A program made the translations under genes and the position numbers. The notes under the pieces are model-generated. The model ran no database searches, was not told the DNA's origin, and was given only the letters and a program-made list of their open reading frames with translations. 64,000 nt of DNA from Mesostigma viride (Eukaryota > Streptophyta > Mesostigmatophyceae > Mesostigmatales > Mesostigmataceae), in assembly GCA_009746045.1 (NCBI GenBank), contig RPFO01000406.1, positions 429,501-493,500 on the forward strand. Direction: 5' to 3'. The first letter of the stretch is position 1, and each line of letters starts with the position of its first letter. Positions 1-11,700 of the stretch are shown piece by piece.

Positions 1-34
1 TCGGCACTCGGCACCTGCACGTTTGCCTTTCCGA

Positions 35-76
35 TGTTTTCAGCGACGTGTTTTCAGCGACGTGTTTTCAGCGAGT
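35..76. repeat. 14-bp tandem repeat, three copies
   Basis: The unit TGTTTTCAGCGACG occurs three times in a row, the last copy slightly diverged. It lies at the left edge of the window, outside any gene I can support. Confidence 0.8.
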
Positions 77-1387
77 CACTCGGTTACATAATTTATTCCA
101 AAGCCGGCAGACCGTATTCACCCGGAGGTGGCTTGGACGAGTTGTGACTGGCTGCTCAGATCAGCCCAGTTCAGTCTCATTGCAGTTTCCCACGGTGGAC
201 ATTTGGAGGACAACCGGCAGGAGAAATCCCGATGGGACTGACGGGCTCTGACGGGTGGACGTTGCATCATTTCTCGCCACGTGTATGGGACCGCGGCGAT
301 GCCGGTGGCCGAATGGCATGCCGCGTGTATGGACGGACAACTCCTTGGACAGATAGGGATGCAAGTACAATGGTTTTCGCTTGGCAAAACATGACAAAAA
401 CATGATAATGCTAACAGCTGCAGGCATCGATTGCAATTTGCAGGCACCGAAAACACTTGGCAGTCAGCACTTCAGGACTTCACACTTCAGGCAGTAATCC
501 TAGGTCGTCGCTTTGCATGTGGTAAGTTTGCCACCTTCTCCTGAGGCGATTATATCAGTACGTATTCGCTTGCTTGTGCTCTTGCAAACAAGGTTTAGGT
601 TAACTTTTGGGTGCCAGGTATCAGACAGCAGCAATACGGTTCAACAGCAGCTGCGCCCTTGCGCTGTAGAAACTTTCGAACATCTTAAATTCCCGGATCT
701 CCTTCCATATCTTGCCATGCAATCCTAGCTATATGCCTCGAGACCAAACGATGTGAGTTATTTTTGGATTATTGTGACAGCGTGCCTTGGAAGGCACGAA
801 AGGTTTTGTATACGCGATTAGCACCAGGACTCTTGCCTTCGGCATCCCAGCCATGTCGTAGATCTTATTTGTAGGAGTAATTAACCTGCAGCTTTGCTAC
901 ACATTTATTTTGTAATGAAACTCAGTTTTTCCGTATAAGACCTTCCAATCCTTCGTCCCATATGTTGCCCTACAATGCGCTTGATATTGGCCGCTTCTCT
1001 GATTCATTCCGCGCAGTCCTCTCGCTTGCCACCAGCCACGCTGGAACAGGTGTCTGAGCCGAGGGCTTGTAGCGAGACAATAACATGACAGCCTTATCTA
1101 CCTTGCCGGCTAAGAAGTGTGCACATCGAATCCAGGATATTGTTACTCCTCGTTGGGGGATTGTGCGAACGTGATTTCATTCTCTTGAGGCTGTCTTCTT
1201 TTGGTGAAGTTGAGTACTAAGTAACAGAACTGCTGAGGTTTGACCGCTTTCGGGCTGAGCGTCGCCAGATTTCCCTGCCTAGGCCCCAAAGAGAACAAGA
1301 GTAGTTGCCTTGAAAACCTGATAAGTGGAAATCTTAGTCTTCTGCTGCAAGTAAAAGCAAGAAAGGTTCAGCAAAGGATCTGCAAGC
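77..1387. other. Gene-free stretch upstream of the PqqB-like gene
   Basis: No convincing coding exon is visible on either strand. The short open frames here lack repeats, motifs or splice-consistent continuations. The promoter and 5' leader of the hydrolase gene starting at 1388 must lie here, but I see no clear TATA box at a usual distance. Confidence 0.5.
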
Positions 1388-2694
1388 ATGGCCGCAACCT
1401 GGATCACCGTCCTGGGGGTGGCACAGGACGGCGGCTTCCCCCAGATCAACTGCCGCCGCGCCTGCTGCGAGCATGCCTGGAAGGACCCATCCGTCTCCCG
1501 AAGAGTGGTTGCGTTGGGCTTGGTCGATAGCCAATCACAGAAGGCCTGGCTGTTTGACGCCACGCCGGACATACCCGCCCAGTTGCACGACCTGCTGGAC
1601 CAGGCGCCGGGCTGCCAGCTGGCGGGCATCTTCCTCACGCATGGCCACATTGGGCACTACACGGGGCTCATGTACCTGGGGCGCGAGGCCATGGGCGCGA
1701 CAGAGGTGGGTTGCTGTACGTAGGATGTCACGGACCATGATCAAGGGATGGGTTGTTCTGTCATGTAGCAACGACGTCTATTCTGTTTTGTTAGTTCCTC
1801 TCAATTTTAGCACCCTTCAGGCACTGTGGCCATGGAATCTTCTGTTTGCAAATCAAATGAATGGGATAGATGCGCGCGTATATGGAATTCCCCAACCATG
1901 GTTGCTTCACGTGGTTAGCTGCATCCGTTGCTCGACACATTCTTCAAACTAAGAAATGGCTTGGCGCTTGCAATAATAGTTTCACTACCTGTAGGGTAGC
2001 TCTTTTTTGTAGAGGTCCCCCTCCATGCATGGTCCACAATCCCATCCATCCCGTATTGGGTGCCTGATGCCTCACACAATCCATGGTGTGGCCCACCATG
2101 GCATCGCCCACTCCCCCGATGCCACCTGTTCCCCTTCAGGTCCCCGTCTACGCCATGCCCCGCATGCGCCAGTTCCTGTCTGCCAACGCACCCTGGCAGC
2201 AGCTGCTCGCCCTCCACAACATATCCCCGCAGCCACTGGAGGCCGATCAGCCCCAGATACTCGCCGAGGGCACCAGTATATTGGTGACACCTGTCCTCGT
2301 GCCCCATCGCGACGAGTACACCGAGACGGTCGGGTATGTCATCCAGGGACCCCATCGAAAGGCCCTCTTTATACCGGATATTGACAAGTGGGAGAAATGG
2401 GACCGCGACGTGAGGACCGAGTACATCCACAAAGTGGACATTGCGTTTCTTGATGGGACTTTTTTCTCGGCGGGGGAGCTGCCACCTGGGCGAGACATGC
2501 GTGACATCCCCCACCCGTCGATAGAGGAGAGCTTGGCACACTTTGCGTCGATGAGCGCGGAGGATAAGGCGAAGGTCCATTTTATCCATTTGAACCATAC
2601 CAACCCGCTCCTGCAGGCGGGCAGCGCGGCGTGTCGACAGGTGTCAGAGGCGGGGTTTCGGATCGCAGAGCAGGGGATGCGTTTTGAGCTGTGA
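1388..2694 (+). CDS. PqqB-like metallo-beta-lactamase-fold hydrolase, two exons
   Basis: Exon 1 is 1388-1705 and exon 2 is 2140-2694. The 434-nt intron starts GTGGGT and ends CCCCTTCAG, and is phase 0, giving 290 aa. The N-terminus has LGVAQDGGFPQ and a Cys-rich stretch, as in PqqB-like hydrolases. The metal-binding loop is seen as LTHGHIGHYTGL (residues about 83-94), where the usual HxHxDH reads HGHIGH. The fold continues across the junction with VPVYAMPRM and ends with the metal-site stretch HFIHLNHTNPLL. The length fits the family (about 300 aa). Family members are metal-dependent hydrolases; PqqB acts in making the bacterial cofactor PQQ, but most eukaryotic homologues have no assigned substrate. 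The start has A at -3 and G at +4. No transit peptide is seen, so the product is probably cytosolic. The gene looks intact, unlike much of the window, and converges on the minus-strand gene at 3496. Confidence 0.85.
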
Positions 2695-3495
2695 TGGCAC
2701 ACGTTGGCTTATGTACATAGGCAACTAGCCCCCGAAGGTTCCTGTCGTAGAAATCTTGCATGATGGGTGCATTTTGTAACATGCATTGATCAAACTCTGC
2801 ATTCCATTTTCAGCTGGAATGGTTCTATAGGTCGAGCTTCAAGCACATGCGTCACAACATACAAACAGTGGATATTAATTCTAGAAAGGGGTTTTGCATC
2901 ATGCGCAAATCACATGGGCCAGTCATGCATGGGCAGCTTATAAATTTGACGGAATGCAACTAATTGTAGAATGTTTTATTGTATGTAAATTGAAGTACTA
3001 CACTTTTTTTGCATTGATCATTAAATTTACCAGTTATCTAGTGGAAATATGCGGACATACTGCCCGATTTGGCGGTGCATGCTGGCACCTTACAATATAT
3101 GTACAGGAAACTTGCTTCACGACGCAAAAGAAAGCCTGTAATTAAATGTGGTAAACCAACACCGTTTGACACTAGCCCGACAATGCTTGAAAAGGCAGCG
3201 AACTTCGTCATCTCATCAGCCGCCCCGGTCACAAGAATATGATGTAAACGGATACCCCTCCTTGAGCTTTGGCCCACTTGCCATCTGCACCACAGTGAAC
3301 CAGTAGGCAGGGATCATGAAGTTTGCCGCAACACTTCGCGAGGGTAAACCCCTCACTTTGCAACGCCCGGGTCACTTAACTAAAGGCTAACGCTCGTGGA
3401 GAAATATCAGTGGCAGCTTATAGCCTGGAGTTACCAGTAAACAACTCTTCTTCCTGTGCAATTCTGAATGTTGGCTACCGTCTCAGTGTCTCAAC
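2695..3495. other. Intergenic space between two convergent genes
   Basis: This stretch separates the 3' ends of the hydrolase (+) and the ChuX-like gene (-) and should hold both polyadenylation regions. It is AT-rich around 2870-3030. No coding exon is seen. Confidence 0.5.
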
Positions 3496-5696
3496 TCATG
3501 CAGCGGGGAAGGCGACGTCCTCCCCGTGCTTGGCCAGCAGCGCCTCAAACGCGTCCACCTGGCTCTTCTCGTAGCTGCCGGGCTCACCACCCTCGGGCCA
3601 CATCATGAAGAAGCTGCCGTCCCCGAACGATGTGGGAGCCGCAAAAGGGAATGCAGGACGGAAAGACGTGTCTCACCATTCGACCAAGAAAAGAAGAATA
3701 TTGTGACTAATCTAGCTGCAACTCAAGATGTAATAGAATTACAGACAGGAATATGCATTCCAGGAAATTTTGAGAAATCCTGTGGATTGCATCGAACCCA
3801 TCCAAGGGCCGCGCAGCAAAGAGAACTTGTTCTATGCGCACATCCCATGGTTCCAAGGCAACAGCTGAAAGCAAACCACAAGAAATCGACGATGGTCGCG
3901 AGACTGTCCTCATCAACAACATCGATACCGTGAAGCAGAGACTCCAAGCATGAGTTGGGGAGGGTATGTCAAATGTTTAGAAACTTGGCTTCAACGGCAT
4001 GCGTAGTCCATCAAAGTAGCAACGACACCCACCTCACTCCCACGGAGTTGCTGGAGTCCTGGAACCGCAGCATGTAGGTTGGGTAACCCCCGCTGCACGC
4101 GTTCAAATGGGCAGGTGAGCCAGTGCATTCGTGAGTCATGCTAACATACAGAAAGGGCAGTGCAGCGCATCGAGACAGTAAACATTGGCATGAAGCTCAC
4201 ATGCTTGCCTTTTATATTGTGATTAATGCCCCACCGCAACAAACGTAATTTCCACTAGCCACAGGTTACAGAACCCAGGGCATGGGCGGGGGGCGGGGGG
4301 GGAAGCGGGCGGGCGGGCGGGCGGGCAGGCAGGCGGGCGGGCGGGTGGCAGGCAGGCGGGCGGGTGGCGGGCAGGCGGGCAGGCGGGCGGGTGGGCGGGT
4401 GGGTGGGTGGGTGGGTGGGTGGGTGGGTGGGTGGGTGGGTGGGTGGGTGGGTGGGCGGGTGGGTGGGTGGGTGGGTGGGTGGGTGGGTGGGTGGGTGGGT
4501 GGGTGGGTGGGTGGGTGGGTGGGTGGGTGGGTGGGTGGGTGGGTGGGTGGGTGGGTGGGTGGGTGGGTGGGTGGGTGGGTGGGTGGGTGGGTGGGTGGGT
4601 GGGTGGGTGGGTGGGTGGGTGGGTGGGTGGGTGGGTGGGTGGGTGGGTGGGTGGGTGGGTGGGTGGGTGGGCGGCCTCTGAGTTGGGCCAGCGGAGAAGG
4701 GCCAAAGAGGGGGAGGGAAGGGAATGCATGTGTCACGCTCATTGGCTGAGCATGTACTCACAAGATATTGTGGCCGTGTTGTCAAAGGGGTCTTAAATAG
4801 GACTTGGAAACTCAATTTGATTGTCAGGTTCCCTTGGAATGCGATGTGCTTAAAGACTGCTTAGCTTAGGCCAAAACTGCCGTAATCTTTTTCCGAAAGT
4901 ACAGCAACTGGCGGTCTCTTACTGCCAGGATGCTGACTTCTTTGTACGTTGAATTTAAGCCCAGAAGGGCAGTAAGATGTCACACATGGAGAAGTGCAGC
5001 GGACAGATTGCCTCTGTACATGCATTACCGAGGAGATGTGCCCTTCACGATCTTGACCGACGCAATGCGGTCCAATCGCAGATGGAAGTCGACGTTTTGC
5101 TCGTTCGCCATGACGTTTCCCCACTGGCCGCCACCTGGCGCGTCGCTGTAGAAGAGCTTGTCCAGGGTGGTGACCGATTCCAGCACACCCATTCCTGTTG
5201 AAGAAATACAGCCAAAAGCAAAGGAAGACATGTAAGGCATTTTACAATATAAAATTTTCATCCAAGGCAACGATTCTAGCTGAACCTGAGATTAAAAAAT
5301 TTTCAGCATCCTATGAATGTGCAAAAGAATGGGCAAAAATGGCCATTTTAATTCACCTGTGTTCACAATAATCCGGATACGTCCGAGTCCCTTGACGTCA
5401 TCCAGCAGGGATTTCAGCGCTGCAAACTTGCCATCTGCAGCAGCCTCCCCCGCTGGTGCTGCCTGGGCCCGCACGCTGCCGGGGCGGCATGCCTTATGAT
5501 TGTCTGTTCGTGAATGTGCTGTCAATAGCAAAACATTATGTCCAAATGCCTTCCGGGAATTCACGAGGCTAGCCCGGCCTGCGGCCTTGCTGAAAACCTT
5601 TACTGTATTGGCCGCACGTGGCTTGATTGTCGTTGGGATATATGTCAGTCTGGCGGAAGGGATGGAGATCGAACCTGCGGAAGTTACCTGCGCCAT
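3496..5696 (-). CDS. Putative plastid-targeted ChuX/HutX-like haem-utilisation family protein, four exons
   Basis: Four exons on the minus strand join in phase: 5696-5357, 5194-5029, 4092-4033 and 3613-3496 (227 aa). Introns run GTGAAT..ACAG, GTAATG..GCAG and GTGGGT..GCAG. Residues 1 to about 85 are rich in Ser, Thr, Arg and Ala with almost no acidic residues and end in VRAQAAPAG, like a chloroplast transit peptide with a processing site. The mature part holds LGRIRIIVNTGMGVLESV, LDKLFYSDAPGG, NVMANEQNVDFHLRL, a strand YMLRFQDSSNSVGVS, and PGSYEKSQVDAFEALLAKHG. The pattern of an FHLRL strand, an FQDSS strand and a final helix resembles ChuX/HutX haem carriers, but this is judged by eye. Within exon 1 a further small intron (about 5500-5570) cannot be excluded, because that part of the leader is long and odd. 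The second intron holds the GGGT microsatellite. The reading frame is intact. Confidence 0.6.
4282..4672. repeat. GGGT/GGGC tetranucleotide microsatellite in an intron
   Basis: About 390 bp of near-uninterrupted 4-bp repeats on the plus strand. The left fifth is GGGC/GGCA-rich and the rest almost pure GGGT. It lies inside the second intron of the minus-strand ChuX-like gene, so the pre-mRNA carries the C-rich complement. The long open frames across it are artefacts of the repeat. Confidence 0.95.
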
Positions 5697-8600
5697 GGCT
5701 ATTAAGAAATTCCGCAATAGCACGGGCCTGCACGTGCACTCTTTACCAAATACTTGAAACGCGTGCAAGAAACAGCTTAGTGCACGCCTTTCAACCCGCT
5801 GGAGCACCACTGAATTGCAGGGTTTCGGTTTCAGGCAAATTATGCTTGCTACCTTTGCTCGCCATATCCTCAGTTATCGGGTGAGAGCATTGATAGTGAA
5901 GATGTCACCTGCCGTCAACCATGGCAAGTGTATGTAGTTGATAGCGTGCATTGCTAATTACCAGAAAACTAGTGACCAATGTATCACTGCGTCTTCCAGC
6001 TCCGTCCTACCTGCGTTTGCTAGCAGCTATCATTTGCGTTCACGGCAATCCAAATGAACTGTCACCCACGTGTATCAGGGCTACACGTGGCGCACACGCA
6101 GCACTAAGCTCGAAGTTGTGCACAAAAGATGCAGCCCAGGTAGCCCCGTTATGGAATCGCATGTTCAACGGCAGACTGTTCCTCGGTAATTTTGGTGGTA
6201 AGTTTGAGAAGGAAAAGGTGTTTATTATAGACTAAATACTGACGGTTACTTAGCTCTTCAAATCTTAGGATAAAGTAAACCATTAGTAGAGAAGGTATGA
6301 ATGATCTAGCGTTAGGTACTGAGGTACGGTTTGCCCATGACATAGATGCCAACCAACCCCTGTCCAATCGTACGACGTACATGGCTCATCGGTATTTACG
6401 AGGCTTGTCCTGTATTATTCCTACACGCCTAGTCCTTCAATCCAAATCCTTGTGCGTTCGTATACTGCACCAGAAAGTTATGCACAGGCGGGGGAGCGCG
6501 CGCCGGTGAATCTCCCTGGCATGAATTGCTGCAAAGAATGCTTTGGCTCGTTGGTACAGCATTCCTGTAGAACCGACCTTGTTTTCCGCTAAAGGCAGCG
6601 TTGGATGTGACGTTTGTGCCTCTAGTCTCGCACAACCGACGTTTGCTTGCTGCCCTGTATTGCGTCATCCTATCTGTGTTAGCGATGTCAGACATGGGAC
6701 CAGCTTCTTTTATCCTGCGGAGGCGAAATCCCCCCGATTATCCGACGCATGCCATGCTATGGTGATGCTGGATCTGTAGGCTGTGAGCTGCGGTCAAACC
6801 TACAGAGTCTGGCAAGGATCACCAACCGTGTACAACAAAACCCGGGTATTCAGTTGACTCGGCTGCCCCTGTGAAGGTGGGTTGTAACTGAGCTCTTTGT
6901 TCCGTGTAAGCAGGAGCGACGTCTTACTGCGTCTTAAGAAAGCCAAGCTTCGTGTCAAGCTCTTTTTTCGGCGTACCATAGCCGTGCCTCCCTGAGAAGA
7001 GAAAGACAAGGGACTACGTACGAAGCTGCTGTGTTTTTAAAGAAGACAAGTGGTTCATTAGGGGCTTGCTCATTGCAAGACAACTTCCCTAGGGTGACCT
7101 TTGAAAAGCAAGTCTTGGAATAATTATGTTTTACCAATGATGTCCTACATAGAAGTCTTCCAGTCTACTCCAGTCTGCATGACTGTGCTTACCTGACGGT
7201 AGAGCTTCACACCATGACCCTTTTGTGCTGCCGTTTGAAATCGTTGTGTACTGTATGTGGGCTTGCAGTGCCGACCATGACCTTTGTGGAGCTTAATAAG
7301 GCAGCTGCCTTGAACGCGACAGACCCCACGGTAAATTATCCCCATCAAACCATGGTTAGGGAGTTGGACACTTGGGAGTTCCAAGGGCAATGACATCTTG
7401 GAAAGTTGTTAGGCAAGAGGCTTATTCTTTCTTTCTCTGGTTGGCTGCTAGGTCCATGCAATCTCCTCCATCCCGGGCCTGCCATCTAACTCCAAATCAA
7501 GTACTTCATACAACCGCAGGTTGTATACGTTTTGCCAAAGATGTAGTATTAATATCGCCTCTCTCTCGACTTTGTGTACCAGCATAGCCAAGGATATAGT
7601 CAAAGGACGAGTTTTGACGATGCCATTGTATTGGGATAACGTCAAAGGCGGTTTGCGCACCAAGCTGACTTGTGTAGACTAGTCGGTGGGGGGCATAGTT
7701 GGTGGGGGAAACTTGCTGAGTGTTTTTCTGATCTTGTTTCGTGGAGAGGCAAAAGCTTTTAGCTTGGCACCCAACATGGAAATAATTCACAACAGTGTGA
7801 CACTGACATGCACACTGTCATGCTTTTCCACGCCTTGCGATTATTTCCGTAATGACTAATTTTTTACATTGACAGTTACTTAAAATGCAACCACAAGACA
7901 TAAATACATGGTTTGCTTTTGTAACATCTTGAAAACTTCCTAAGGACGGTATCTTGTCTGAGAGAGGCATGTATTTTGTTTGCAAGAGAGGAATTGCGAA
8001 GACAAGAAATTCGTAGAAGATGTCACTGCTACGGCTTCGCGAAGCAACCCCTTATAAAGGGGTTTGGCTTGCGATTATGTTGTGTCGTTGGGTAACTGGT
8101 AGGTTAACGGACCCAGTGGCCGTCCTTTTCCTTTCCATACCAGGCTCGGAAAGTTGTTAAAGAAATTGTTATTCCAGAGTCAACTTTCCAATCAATACTT
8201 CAATAATCGAAATCTGTTTATGGCAGGTATTTTGTACTGATTAGCCTTACTTACGTTTGCTGGGCTTTTTATTCTTAATATTTACTAATCCAGAAGACTG
8301 CTAGTTTTGCAGGGGGGGGCGTTACCAAACCACCACACTTTTTATGTGCGCTTGTTCGTTGTCTTCAGCTCCAATAGGAGTGTGAGTTCCTTGCCGGCTC
8401 TCGGCACTTATCTGCATAACGCTATGCCAGACATGTCCCTTTGCACATTATTTAGTCTAGAGCCGGTGGGTATAAAACCTCTCATAAGATCAAGGAGACA
8501 ACCTCTCATACGATGTCCAGCTATTACATGCCTGTACTGATTTGCGATGCTGAATATCAATTTTGCTGCTCGCGTGCTGCGGATCGATGTTACGGGCATC

Positions 8601-8765
8601 TGTCCTGCCTGTGAGACATGCCAGCTTTCTTGGCATTGTTGGTCGTAGGTGTTTGATTAGTTAGCTTGCTCAAGCTCTATCAAACGCGCAAACTAGCACA
8701 TTCCTACTGGGCTACAACATTTGGCCCCTATCCATGCCTGGGTGGCATGGTTTGCTGCTCTGCAG
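5697..8765. other. Long gene-free stretch between the ChuX-like gene and ANK-A
   Basis: No exon is recognised on either strand. It should hold the promoter of the minus-strand gene and the missing first exon and promoter of ANK-A, whose relative ANK-B has its first exon 1.6 kb upstream of its first repeat. The only structure seen is a pair of adjacent palindromes at 8034-8064. Confidence 0.4.
8034..8064. repeat. Two abutting perfect palindromes
   Basis: GCTTCGCGAAGC (8034-8045) is directly followed by AACCCCTT, a 3-nt loop, and AAGGGGTT (8046-8064). Both are perfect. The function is unknown. Confidence 0.8.
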
Positions 8766-11700
8766 ACTGGAATGACAGCACTTCACCTCGCTTGTTCCAG
8801 ACAAGACACCGACCTAGTGAAGCTCCTCATCGATGCTGGAGCTGACGTGAACATTCGAGACAAGGTACATTTTTCTAGCCGCTCATCTGGGAAGGGTAGG
8901 GAGTTGAAACATCAGCCCTGTCGGCATGCTTGTTGTATGCCTCTGCGGTCTAGAGCTAGACACGCGCCGGCCCTGCATGGGGCTTGCCTTTGGAAGCGCT
9001 AGAGTGGACTTGTGCTATCTTTATGCGGTGTAGGTGATATGTCTTTAGGTATGAGTGTATGCTGTATGGGTTATACTATATCTTTAGGTATACCTACTAC
9101 AGGTATGCGGTCTATAGTGTTATAGTAGTACTATATCTTTAGGTATCTCTGCATGTGGCATATGTTATCTATCTTTAGGTATACCTGCATGCGGTCTAGC
9201 TGTGCACCTGCATCGCTATATATATAGCCACGCTGATGGCAACGTGGGTTGGTGCTTTTGAGGCTTGGATGACAGCGCTTCACCATTCTTGCTCCAAGAA
9301 ATGTGCGAAGGGGGCGGCACTGCTGGTAGACTGTGGAGTGGATCTGAACGTGCAAGACCAGGTAGCCTATGCTAAGTACAGGCAACGAAACAGGCACGTT
9401 GCGCTGTGATGAAGTCGCGCCATTGATGTTGCTCGGATGTCTGCCTCTATTTGGCCTTGCTCTCCCTATTGTTTCATTAATACTCATGTACTGGTGTTCT
9501 ATGCCTGCGGTTTCAAGAGCTGAGCTTAAATTGACAGGGAAGGTTGTGCAGCCTTTCAACTTTTAGTTGGATTTTTTTGGCAGCTTGGATTGGTGCCCAG
9601 CTGTTGCAAGCAGACAGCTGGGCGAAGTGCTGGATATTGAGATTGTTACAATGGCATGCAGGGTGAAGGTTGCCAAGTGAACGCTCGTGAAGCGCCTGGC
9701 AGCAGCCCTGCCATCATGCTATGTGCACCCCTGGCTATGTTGTGGATGTTGTTATAATAGGGTTGAAGCAGTTCTGGCTTTCTCATTACTGCTCCTGAAG
9801 TGTACCGGCCACTCCTGATCTTTTGCTGGAACAAGCACACACCATGCCCACATGGGGTCTGCAGGTCATACAAGGTGTGCTCATTCAGGGTGTGCATGAA
9901 AACAATTTTTTTTTGTGGACATGGTATATGCCATTTTTATTTCATTGATAAATGGTGTGGCAATCATAAGTATGCAGGTATATTTGTACACGCACCAGGT
10001 CCCACACCCTTGTTGTGTCGTGGTCTACTTGGATGCCAGCAGTCAGTTGTAGGGTTGGGTAGGGCTCCATCTTGCTGGTAGATGCAGGGCTTTCAATATG
10101 CAGTATGTTGATGTGTGATGTTTGGATTTTACTTTCAGGATGGCCGGACTCCCCTTTTTTCAGCATGCAAGAATATTCAGTTGGATATGACCAGCATCTT
10201 GATTAAGGCCGGGGCAGATGCAAGCGCAAAAGACAAGGTATGGCTTGTGTGATTACACGGTGAGACGGTGTGCAATATGTGTGGTTACTTCCTGCGGTTT
10301 GCAAATACCATATCAGTTCCATGAATAAGCCATGAACAGACCGTGAATGCATCATTTCAGGATATTCTTGGCTCTAAGTTAGGACTTACGAGTATATTAC
10401 AAAGTGAGCAAGTAGAATTAGTTTTCCGGACATTGTGTGGTGGTTATGGATGGCTAGAAAGTATTCAAGCCTGTAAATGAGGCGCGGTTTTGAGACAGCA
10501 TCATTGTGGCCAAATGTTTTTTTGAAGTCAGCTCGTATGGATACTAGTACCAGCAAGTGTGGCTTTATTGGAAATGATGAGCGTCAGGTGCTATTCATGC
10601 TTGTGTGCAGAGGCCATGTGGTGCTTGACTGCAGTTGGTTATATTCAAGGAAGAATTTCTGTGCGTGGGAAAGTTAACTGAATCCCTCTCGTATGACAAT
10701 TACATCCACGGCTCGTGAAAAGAAAGGTTCGAAGACCCGACATTGTAATGCCTACCCAACGCGCATGTGTTCGCTTGTCTGTGGATGTCCACAGGCCGGC
10801 AATACTGCTATCATGGAGCTGGCAAGAACCTTTGCCTCTTTCGTGTATAGCACTAAACCATCATACCCTGCCATTTTTGCCCAGCTGGTTTCAGCAGGAG
10901 CGATCGGCCAGGTAAGCGCAGGGCCACGCGAAAGGCACGGCCATCATAGTCTCTGTTGTGCTCTACCTGGCCCTATGGAGCTAACGCACACTAGGACTGC
11001 ATGACATGATGATGCCCCATTGAGAATGCTGCTGTGTGTTTGGACCTCTGCCGGCCTGGAAATTTGGCATCGAAAGCAGTATTTATGATTCAGGTGGTGT
11101 GGAAGCTATTTCAATTTGCCAGCACGACAAGTTTGCATCGTGCTTCCGATATCTGTGATATGTGCCGCTATTGTTAGCTCGTACTTGAAATTCAATTATT
11201 GGCAGCATTTAACTTCAGCTGTATTTTTTAGGTTCTTAGGTTTCATGTTCAATTAATCTAGTGATCATTTTTAATGTGCTTTTTGGCTCCATTTTTCTGT
11301 CAGCCAAGATATGTTGAGGAATTAGATTGTGCATGGACTACAGTAGTGAATGAGCGAAGTGGGAAAAGGGGGCAGGGGGAAGGGAGGGAGCGGGGAGAGG
11401 GGGGCCTGGGGGGAGCGCTTCTAGAACCCTCCCTGGTTGCTTCATTGAGCTAGAAATATCATATTTTTCACGTTTTTAAAACACATGGTTGCATCATAAT
11501 TGGTTAGCGGTTTCACCTTGAGATATTGACGGTTCCTGTGGAGCTGCCATGCATGCCATAATCAATGACGGATGGCTGTGCCTTTCGGATCAAATACAAC
11601 TAACATTACATACAGCCTGACGAAGGTGCCAACCAAGAAAAGGACCGGGCTCCACAAAGACTCGATGGCCCATGCTCCATGGCAGGGCTTTTTGGTGAAT

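Noticed and set aside
4223-4815. Long open frames of THPP or GGWV repeats on both strands
   Set aside because: Pure translation of a tetranucleotide microsatellite inside an intron; open in several frames at once.
10720-10760. tRNA B-box-like word GGTTCGAAGACCC
   Set aside because: No matching A box, no cloverleaf arms and no acceptor pairing around it.
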